From an uncultured Eubacteriales bacterium (GTDB lineage Bacteria; Bacillota; Clostridia; Oscillospirales; CAG-272), in assembly GCA_934462885.1 (NCBI GenBank), contig CAKSJC010000139.1, positions 1-5,106 of the forward strand: a stretch of 5,106 nucleotides of DNA, written 5' to 3'. This document shows, piece after piece, positions 1-4,592 of this stretch (positions are counted from its first letter, which is position 1; every line of letters starts with the position of its first letter). Under the pieces are notes generated by a model, which ran no database searches, had not been told where the DNA came from, and saw only the letters and a list, made by a program, of their open reading frames with translations. A program made the position numbers and the translations under genes.

Positions 1-183
1 AAGCCCGTCGAAGTAAACTACATCGAAACGCTCGAAGCAAGATTCACCGACTTTACGGGCAGAAAATGCAAAATTACGGACACAAAAAATAAAAAAACAT
101 TCCGCGTCGAATACAGAGACGCCGATGATCTCGAAGATATAATGAAAAAATTAGCCGGCGCAGGCATATTCGAAGGATACTGA
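1..183 (+). CDS. parB: ParB/Spo0J-family protein, C-terminal end (partial, 5' end outside window)
   Basis: The open frame enters from the left edge and ends at TGA 181-183, giving 60 residues. It reads as the C-terminal dimerisation domain of chromosomal ParB/Spo0J. A helix containing YIETLEARFTDFTGRKCKI is followed by a strand (KTFRVEY) and a DADDLEDIMKKLAG helix. This matches the family pattern of an LE..L....G..V.I helix-strand, then I.I.Y...EDL..IL.LL. In the family this domain dimerises ParB, which binds parS sites near the origin, spreads with CTP, and works with ParA/Soj and SMC in chromosome segregation; in spore formers it also affects sporulation entry. The CTPase and helix-turn-helix domains lie upstream and are not visible. 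A plasmid or paralogous ParB (Noc-like) cannot be excluded. No classical terminator follows the stop; the first repeat begins about 14 nt later. Confidence 0.82.
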   Translation, partial: KPVEVNYIETLEARFTDFTGRKCKITDTKNKKTFRVEYRDADDLEDIMKKLAGAGIFEGY

Positions 184-196
184 GGGGCATGGAGAC

Positions 197-452
197 GGGG
201 GAGACGGTTCTTTCTTGGAAGAAAGAACCAAAGAACTTTCGGACTGAGGGGAAAGTATTGGTGTATTGCAGACGGATATTGTTCGGTTTAAGTTAAAAGA
301 TAACCTCAGCTTGTTGAAATAGATGAGGCTGTAAACTAAGGATCTGCATAAATCAAAGCTTAACTAAATTTGTCTGCACTATATCAAAAACTTTCTTGTG
401 AAAGTTTTTGGGGGTGCGGGGGTTTTTTCAAAAACCCCCCGCGTCGTTCCCC
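197..452 (+). repeat. Composite interspersed repeat, copy 1
   Basis: First of four copies of a ~250-bp non-coding element. The left edge is GGGGGAGACGG (197-207), preceded by another GGAGACGG unit at 191. Hairpin A is 206-229, an 11-bp stem GGTTCTTTCTT / AAGAAAGAACC with GG loop. AAAGAACTTTC follows (230-240), then the 112-nt core (267-378) that starts TGCAGAC and ends GTCTGCA. Hairpin B is 386-409 (AAAAACTTTC, loop TTGT, GAAAGTTTTT). Hairpin C is 416-442 (GCGGGGGTTTTT against AAAAACCCCCCGC). The right edge is GCGTCGTTCCCC (441-452). Copy 1 is the most divergent in its core centre, where CCTCA (304-308) and TGAGG (324-328) can form a local stem not seen in copies 3 and 4. It carries no plausible gene. 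Confidence 0.9.
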
Positions 453-707
453 GGAGAGATGGTTCTTTCTTGAAAGAAAGAACCAAAGAACTTTCGGACT
501 GAGGGGAAGTATGGGTGTATTGCAGACGGATATGGTTCAGCTTAGATGAAAAGATAACCTCATCTTGTTGAAATAGAGCCGTCCGTAAACTGAGTATCGG
601 CATAAACCAAAGCTTAACTAAAATTGTCTGCACGACATCAAAAACTTTCTCATGAAAGTTTTTGGGGGTGCGGGGGTTTTTTTCAAAAACCCCCCGCGTC
701 GTTCCCC
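453..707 (+). repeat. Composite interspersed repeat, copy 2 (adjacent to copy 1)
   Basis: This copy directly abuts copy 1, in the same orientation, and fills the space up to 38 nt before the next gene. The left edge is degenerate (GGAGAGAT, 453-460). Hairpin A is 461-484 with GA loop, the 112-nt core is 521-632, hairpin B is 640-663 with TCAT loop, and hairpin C (~670-693) and the right edge GTCGTTCCCC end at 707. The left half of the core resembles copy 1 (GATAACCTCA, CTTGTTGAAATAGA), while the right half (GCCGTCCGTAAACTGAGTATC) resembles copies 3 and 4, so it looks mosaic. An 84-codon minus-strand frame across copies 1 and 2 is built from repeat sequence and is not a credible gene. Confidence 0.9.
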
Positions 708-745
708 TCCTTCCCCCTGCGTCGTCTGTTTATTGGAGGTGAAAG

Positions 746-1309
746 ATGTTTAAGAATTATGTTTATAATAATTTTGATATAAGTTACGGTGGAGAGAGTC
801 TTGCTCTCATTGTCGGCGGGATATGCGGAGGGCTTCTTATCGGGGTTCTCATATCGCTCATAAGCCGTGTGAACTCGTACAGGATAATCGCTGCGCTGAA
901 GAGCGGCGGAGCGGTCGACGAGGGAAGCGCGAAGACTCTCGCGGAGCTTGGTTTATCCCGAAAACGTATTTTGAAGCGAATGCTTTCGGGGGGATCCCCC
1001 GTAAAGAAGCTAATCGGTGTTACCGGAGACGGAGCTTACGCCGCAAAGCGCGGAAAGATCACGTCCTTTTGGTACGGAAAATTCCTTAAAATGGATATGC
1101 CTACAAAAATTTCCTTTGAACGTGCAAAGTTTTATCTTACGGAAGAAAACAGGATTTCGGCGGAGCTTCGCTTCAAGAGGGAGAGGCATCCGGTGATGAG
1201 TTTTATATTCGCGTTTATAGTTCTTGCGGGAGCGGCGGGATTTGCGGTATACGTGATCCCGGAGTTACTTCAGATGCTTGACAACTTCATAACGAGCGTA
1301 AAGCAGTAA
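746..1309 (+). CDS. Hypothetical membrane protein with two transmembrane helices (187 aa)
   Basis: I do not recognise a named family. The start is ATG 746, preceded by GGAGGT at 735-740 with 5-nt spacing, which makes the start secure. The protein has a short N-terminal segment, a first hydrophobic helix at about residues 18-39 rich in Gly/Ile/Leu, a basic central region of about 110 residues (40-150) with many Arg/Lys, and a second helix at about 151-171 followed by a short tail. The positive-inside rule places the central region in the cytoplasm. The segment GAVDEGSAKTLAELGLSRKR (55-74) looks helical. No catalytic motif is visible. The next gene starts 67 nt downstream with no terminator between, so the two are probably cotranscribed. 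I see no convincing sigma-A promoter between repeat copy 2 and the start; transcription may begin in or read through the repeats. Confidence 0.85.
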   Translation: MFKNYVYNNFDISYGGESLALIVGGICGGLLIGVLISLISRVNSYRIIAALKSGGAVDEGSAKTLAELGLSRKRILKRMLSGGSPVKKLIGVTGDGAYAAKRGKITSFWYGKFLKMDMPTKISFERAKFYLTEENRISAELRFKRERHPVMSFIFAFIVLAGAAGFAVYVIPELLQMLDNFITSVKQ

Positions 1310-1376
1310 CACGTTTCAGGTGAAAACGGCAGTAAACAGAGACAAATACAAAAAAGAAAGAGGCTAAAGGAGCAAA

Positions 1377-2228
1377 ATGAATTCCGAATATCAAAATAGC
1401 GGCAGAAGCCGCGGTTCGCGTAAGCATAAGAAGGCAAACTTCAAGACGGTTTTTTTCACTATCCTGATAATCGCGGCGGTATGCGTGGGATTGATAATTG
1501 CCGGTATTTACGCCTCGGGAATACGCTACAAAAAGGTACAGATAACTGACTCGCTTTACGTAAAGTTTTTAGGCAAAGTGGACGAGGAGGGCGCGCCGAG
1601 CCGCGGACGCATAATTTACTCAAACGGTTCCGAGGCGAATCTCGACGTCGACAGCGGAGAGATTGCGTACTCGAACGGAGACACGTACTACGGGGAGCTT
1701 ACGAATCTTCTGAAAAACGGGCAGGGCAAGCTTGTTTTCGCAAACGGCGATATTTACGAGGGCGAATTTGTGAACGACCGTATAACCGGCAAGGGCAAGC
1801 TTACTTTCGCAAACGGCGATATTTACGAGGGCGAGCTTAAAGACGGCAAGAAGATCGGAAGCGGCAAATACACATACGCCGACGGTTCGGTTTACGAAGG
1901 CGCGTTTGAGGACGACAAGAAAAACGGACATGGGGAATACTTATTTGCGTCCGGCGACGTTTACATAGGAACGTTTAAGGAAGATCTCAAGGACGGCGCA
2001 GGGGTCTATACATGGGCAAACGGCGACGTTTACGAGGGGGACTTCTCCGAGGATATGCGCTCCGGAAGAGGCGTATACACCTGGGCGAACGGCGAACGCT
2101 ACGAGGGCGAGTTCAAGGACAACCTCATGAACGGCGAAGGAACGTACTCATGGCCCGGCGGACGCACTTTCACGGGTCACTTCGAAAACGGAGTGATAGT
2201 GCGTACCAAAACCGAAACGGGGGAGTAA
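1377..2228 (+). CDS. Membrane-anchored MORN-repeat protein (283 aa)
   Basis: The start is ATG 1377 with AAAGGAG at 1366-1372. A basic N-terminus (RSRGSRKHKK, residues 11-19) precedes a single hydrophobic helix at about 24-46. This is a typical uncleaved signal anchor that would place the rest outside the membrane. From residue 98 there are eight units in strict 23-residue phase, starting at 98, 121, 144, 167, 190, 213, 236 and 259. They follow the MORN pattern [YFW]-x-[ND]-G-[DE]-x-Y-x-G-x-[FL], for example FANGDIYEGEF. The last unit is degenerate (WPGGRTFTGHF), and a weaker unit may precede the first near residue 81. MORN units stack as beta-hairpins and in known proteins serve binding or scaffold roles; no enzymatic domain is fused here. 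Ligand and function are unknown. It is second in a probable two-gene transcript ending at the terminator 18 nt beyond the stop. Confidence 0.9.
   Translation: MNSEYQNSGRSRGSRKHKKANFKTVFFTILIIAAVCVGLIIAGIYASGIRYKKVQITDSLYVKFLGKVDEEGAPSRGRIIYSNGSEANLDVDSGEIAYSNGDTYYGELTNLLKNGQGKLVFANGDIYEGEFVNDRITGKGKLTFANGDIYEGELKDGKKIGSGKYTYADGSVYEGAFEDDKKNGHGEYLFASGDVYIGTFKEDLKDGAGVYTWANGDVYEGDFSEDMRSGRGVYTWANGERYEGEFKDNLMNGEGTYSWPGGRTFTGHFENGVIVRTKTETGE
1725..1834 (+). repeat. Near-identical tandem DNA repeat within the MORN gene
   Basis: Two 41-nt segments at 1725-1765 and 1794-1834 differ at only two positions and are exactly 69 nt (23 codons) apart. They encode the junction of MORN units 1-2 and 2-3 (GKL.FANGDIYEGE). 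The other MORN units in the gene are clearly more diverged at the DNA level. This suggests recent duplication or gene conversion of one unit. Confidence 0.8.
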
Positions 2229-2245
2229 CCAAGCCGGAATTATAT

Positions 2246-2277
2246 AAAAAAAGGACTTTTAGAAAAGTCCTTTTTTT
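2246..2277 (+). terminator. Rho-independent terminator after the MORN gene
   Basis: A perfect 15-bp inverted repeat: seven A, GGACTTTT, a two-base AG centre, AAAAGTCC and seven T (2246-2277), followed by more T-rich sequence to about 2285. It starts 18 nt after the MORN stop. The A-run on the left means it could also act on the minus strand, as a second terminator for the convergent operon. Confidence 0.9.
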
Positions 2278-2441
2278 ATTTTTTCGATGAGGGATATTCG
2301 TTCGGAAATCCGTTCGGGAGCCGGGAAGGCGCGTCCGTTCTTCTTACGCGTAAGCATGGATAAACGTGGCGAATCATCGGGTGTTTTTTTGTGGAAAGTT
2401 TCAATTAAGCTTTTTAGACGGGAAATAAGTTTTATTTATAG

Positions 2442-2475
2442 AAAAGCTCCGCACATGACTGTGTGCGGAGCTTTT
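2442..2475 (-). terminator. Terminator for the minus-strand lipoprotein operon
   Basis: A perfect 14-bp stem AAAAGCTCCGCACA (2442-2455) / TGTGCGGAGCTTTT (2462-2475) with a 6-nt loop. It lies 30 nt past the stop of the minus-strand lipoprotein gene. Read leftward, the GC-rich stem ends in TTTT. It has A and T flanks on both sides, so it may work in both directions. The 160 bases between this and the other terminator hold no credible gene; the only visible structure is a 12-bp perfect palindrome, CTTACGCGTAAG, at 2343-2354. Confidence 0.8.
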
Positions 2476-2505
2476 GCGTACGCTCGGTTTTTAACGGATC
2501 GCGGA

Positions 2506-3132
2506 TCATTTTTCTTCGTATCCCTCTATCAGTATCACGCGGGAAGGCGCGGCGGAGCCGACGTACGGACATTTTACGGCGGCGGGAAGCGAGTTCTCTC
2601 CTATGACGAGAATTCCGTCAGAAAACACGGCTTCGGTTTTAGTTCCGTCGTCAGATTTACGAAGATCGGGGGTGCCTTCGGGATAGATAAGCCTGAAAAC
2701 CGCGGCGAGTCCGGACGAGGCTTTACTTGAAAGCTGTATTTTTTCGCACGATTCGAAATCAGAGACGGCGTTCGATTCATCCGAAATACAGATAGCCGCG
2801 CTTTCCGACGCCATGTCGTATTTCACGACGAGTCCGGCTATCTCTGCCGGCGAGAGTGCGGTCAGCGTAATATCGTCTCCCGTGCGCACGGCGCGCAGCC
2901 GTAATTCTTCGTCGAGTTCGCTCTGTATTACCATGTCAAATTCCGCATCCCGTTCCGTGTACGCGAGAATATTCGCTTTCTTTTTTCCCCCGCCCGCCCC
3001 GTCTGTGCATGAGCAAAGGCACAATAGGAATATCGACAAAAAAAGGCAGACCGCAATTTGAAATGCGGTCTGCAAAATCCCGTTCCGTTTCCCGCGCGTT
3101 TGACCGCGCATGGAAGCAAACTGTTTTTTCAT
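2506..3132 (-). CDS. Putative lipoprotein of unknown function (208 aa)
   Basis: I chose the ATG at 3132 over the in-frame ATG at 3159 because AGAGAGGTG (plus-strand 3137-3145) sits 4 nt upstream of it, while the earlier start has no such site. Residues 1-19 are basic, 20-39 form a hydrophobic helix, and LCSC ends at Cys42 as a lipobox, so the mature protein is probably lipid-anchored on the outer face of the membrane. A Gly/Lys-rich linker (45-52) leads into about 155 residues that look beta-rich (FDMVIQSELDEELRLRAVRT, DDITLTALSPAEIAGLVVKYD). The 'I.L.sP.e.aGl.v.Y' pattern recalls LolA-like or lipoprotein-carrier folds seen in clostridial hypothetical lipoproteins, but this is a weak resemblance from memory. 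It lies 62 nt downstream of the other minus-strand gene with no clear terminator between, so they are probably one operon. Confidence 0.85.
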   Translation of the reverse strand: MKKQFASMRGQTRGKRNGILQTAFQIAVCLFLSIFLLCLCSCTDGAGGGKKKANILAYTERDAEFDMVIQSELDEELRLRAVRTGDDITLTALSPAEIAGLVVKYDMASESAAICISDESNAVSDFESCEKIQLSSKASSGLAAVFRLIYPEGTPDLRKSDDGTKTEAVFSDGILVIGENSLPAAVKCPYVGSAAPSRVILIEGYEEK

Positions 3133-3194
3133 GACGCACCTCTCTTTTGACTGATACATGATATCTTATTCAAAAAAGACGCGCTTCATGCTTT

Positions 3195-3734
3195 TTAATA
3201 GCGAACTTCCGTAACGACTGTTGCGTTTTTGTTGTAGAATTTCATTACTTTGAGCATCTTGTTCGTTGCTTCAAAGCAAACGGCAGTCTTTTTGCCGTCT
3301 TTCTCAAGAAGGGCTGCGTATGAATCGGGGCTCTTTGAGTCTCCGCGGTAGTCGATTGTTTCGTCTACTGCTTCAATCTGCGCTTTGTATTCATCGTTCA
3401 TCGGAGCGATAAGAGAAAACTTGGATACGAATTCCTCAAATATAAGCTTCTCTTTTCCGTTTCCGCTCAGATGACTTACCTTCAGCTTCGCGTTCGCTAC
3501 TTCATACTTGTAGTCTTCCTTGACAAGACGCCACGTGAAGAATACAAGTGCTACAAGCAGTACGAAAAGAACTCCGCCCAGTACCGCCATCGCCCCTTTT
3601 GTGAGAGCTATGAGCACTACAATCCCCGCAAATACAAGAATGTATAGCCCGATCATAAGCAGACGCTTCGTGAGATTCTTACCCTCAGCCTTTTTCGTTA
3701 CGGTGCGCTCAGCATAGTTTAAACTTTCTTCCAT
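3195..3734 (-). CDS. Two-helix membrane protein, DUF6106-like (179 aa)
   Basis: The start is ATG at 3734, with GGGAGGAGG (plus-strand 3744-3752) 9 nt upstream. A short charged N-terminus is followed by two hydrophobic helices at about 24-44 and 49-69, then a soluble domain of about 110 residues. That domain begins DYKYEVANAKLKVSHL (74-89), continues KLIFEEFVSKFSLIAPM (96-112), and ends with a conserved-looking strand and helix (LLEKDGKKTAVCFEATNKML, 142-161). This order of two helices, a YEYxVxNGEL-like strand, an F.lmAP motif and a 'kdgkk...F.P...m' end resembles the clostridial DUF6106 family as I remember it; a profile search would settle this. Function is unknown, with no catalytic motif visible. 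It is the first gene of a probable operon with the downstream lipoprotein and has its own strong promoter. Confidence 0.85.
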   Translation of the reverse strand: MEESLNYAERTVTKKAEGKNLTKRLLMIGLYILVFAGIVVLIALTKGAMAVLGGVLFVLLVALVFFTWRLVKEDYKYEVANAKLKVSHLSGNGKEKLIFEEFVSKFSLIAPMNDEYKAQIEAVDETIDYRGDSKSPDSYAALLEKDGKKTAVCFEATNKMLKVMKFYNKNATVVTEVRY

Positions 3735-3771
3735 TTTTGTTTTCCTCCTCCCAGATTTGTTTACATCCCCT

Positions 3772-3800
3772 ATTTTACCACATTGATTTCAGAAATTCAA
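3772..3800 (-). promoter_or_regulatory. Sigma-A promoter for the minus-strand operon
   Basis: On the minus strand, -35 TTGAAT (plus 3795-3800) and -10 TAAAAT (plus 3772-3777) are separated by exactly 17 nt. The expected start site is about 30 nt before the GGGAGGAGG ribosome site of the DUF6106-like gene. Repeat copy 3 starts about 32 nt upstream of the -35 box, so the promoter is intact and separate from it. Confidence 0.75.
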
Positions 3801-3831
3801 GAGGAATGATATCGGAATTTGCAGAAAACAC

Positions 3832-4093
3832 GGGGGAGACGGAGACGCGGTTCTTTCTTGAAAGAAAGAACCAAAGAACTTTCGGACTGGGGGAGCATGG
3901 GTGTATTGCAGACGGGTATGGTTCAGTTTAAGTTACGGCAGATACTCAGCTTGCTGACGTAAAGCCGTCCGTAAACTGAGTATCTGCATAAATTAAAGCT
4001 TAACTAAACTTGTTCGCACGACATCAAAAACTTTCTCATGAAAGTTTTTGGGGGCGCGGGGGTTTTTTTCAAAAACCCCCCGCGTCGTTCTCC
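3832..4093 (+). repeat. Composite interspersed repeat, copy 3
   Basis: Same architecture and orientation as copies 1 and 2. The left edge is GGGGGAGACGGAGACGC (3832-3848), with two GGAGAC units. Hairpin A is 3849-3872, the 112-nt core is 3907-4018, hairpin B is 4026-4049 with TCAT loop, hairpin C is about 4055-4084, and the right edge GTCGTTCTCC ends at 4093. The core folds on itself without gaps: I count 37 Watson-Crick and 7 G-T pairs in 56 possible positions, with a GACG/CGTC stem closing the central loop. The core end TGTTCGCA differs from the GTCTGCA of the other copies but still pairs at most positions. Confidence 0.9.
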
Positions 4094-4102
4094 GGGGGCT
4101 AT

Positions 4103-4370
4103 GGAGACGGGGGAGACGGGGAGACGGTTCTTTCTTGAAAGAAAGAACCAAAGAACTTTCGGACTGAAAAAGTTAGGGTATCGTGCAGACGAATATGGTT
4201 TAGCTTAAATTATTGCAGATACTCAGCTTGTTGACGTAAAGCCGTCCGTAAACTGAGTATCTGCATAAATCAAAGCTTAACTAAACCTGTCTGCACGACA
4301 TCAAAAACTTTCTCATGAAAGTTTTTGGGGGTGCGGGGGTTTTTTTCAAAAACCCCCCGCGTCGTTCCCC
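4103..4370 (+). repeat. Composite interspersed repeat, copy 4
   Basis: Follows copy 3 head-to-tail after a 9-nt spacer. The left edge has three GGAGACGG units at a period of 8-9 nt (4103-4127). Hairpin A is 4126-4149, the 112-nt core 4184-4295, hairpin B 4303-4326 with TCAT loop, hairpin C about 4333-4360, and the right edge GTCGTTCCCC ends at 4370. This core is the best paired: 39 Watson-Crick and 4 G-T pairs out of 56, including an unbroken 13-bp stem (4214-4226 with 4253-4265) and a 7-bp closing stem TGCAGAC/GTCTGCA. Confidence 0.9.
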
Positions 4371-4383
4371 CCGTTTCCCGATC

Positions 4384-4457
4384 CGTAAAAAATTCCCCGG
4401 TGCTTTTCCCGATGGAGTTCGGGGAGAATCGGGGAGATTTTCACGGGAAATTTTACG
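4384..4457. repeat. Imperfect 74-nt palindrome upstream of spoIIE
   Basis: CGTAAAAAATTCCC (4384-4397) pairs with GGGAAATTTTACG (4445-4457) over 12 bp with a small internal loop. Inside it GTG (4400-4402) can pair with CAC (4442-4444) and CCCGAT (4408-4413) with ATCGGG (4428-4433). It is distinct from the four repeats, begins 14 nt after copy 4, and lies upstream of the candidate spoIIE promoter. It could be an operator-like site, a terminator-like barrier or a remnant of a further element. The rest of 4371-4592 holds no gene. Confidence 0.55.
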
Positions 4458-4522
4458 ATAATGCGTGATAGGAGGTTTCCCGACTGCGTGGGTCGGAAGT
4501 CGAGCGAAAAAGACAGATATGA

Positions 4523-4556
4523 AGCGACAAAAAAAATACGGATCATGATGTATACT
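4523..4556 (+). promoter_or_regulatory. Candidate Spo0A-type promoter of spoIIE
   Basis: The -10 candidate TATACT (4551-4556) lies 26 nt before the spoIIE ribosome site. No TTGACA-like -35 exists at 16-18 nt. Instead AGCGACAAA (4523-4531) matches 7 of 9 bases of TTCGACAAA, the reverse complement of the Spo0A box, centred about where a -35 element would be. In Bacillus subtilis, spoIIE and spoIIG use sigma-A promoters with over-long spacing activated by Spo0A bound near the -35, so the layout is plausible. The box is imperfect, so this remains tentative. Confidence 0.4.
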
Positions 4557-4592
4557 TGTGTCAACAGAGCAAAAAACAACCGGAGGTAAAAC

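Noticed and set aside
386..442. Repeat hairpins B and C as a rho-independent terminator
   Set aside because: Hairpin B has a mostly A-T stem with only a short T run, and hairpin C is followed by GCGTCGTT and not by a T tract, so neither is a standard terminator, though pausing is possible.
379..633. 84-codon minus-strand open frame
   Set aside because: It spans repeat copies 1 and 2, is made of hairpin and core sequence, has no clear ribosome site, and its poly-Pro/Lys ends come from the homopolymer hairpins.
197..707. CRISPR array
   Set aside because: The repeat units are ~250 bp with only two abutting copies per site and no unique spacers of CRISPR size; no cas gene is present.
2287..2730. 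147-codon plus-strand open frame
   Set aside because: It runs through the terminator hairpin at 2442-2475 and overlaps the lipoprotein gene antisense, with no ribosome site at its start.
3133..3159. Upstream start ATG at 3159 for the lipoprotein
   Set aside because: It has no ribosome site at a suitable distance and would place nine extra residues before a normal lipoprotein signal sequence; the ATG at 3132 has AGAGAGGTG 4 nt upstream.
3160..3194. Terminator between the two minus-strand genes
   Set aside because: An A-run and T-run are present but only a weak A-T stem can form, so cotranscription is the simpler reading.
4231..4260. Possible promoter inside the repeat core (TTGACG with GAGTAT)
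   Set aside because: The -10 match is poor and both parts are arms of the palindrome; the -35-like sequence is not kept in copies 1-3.
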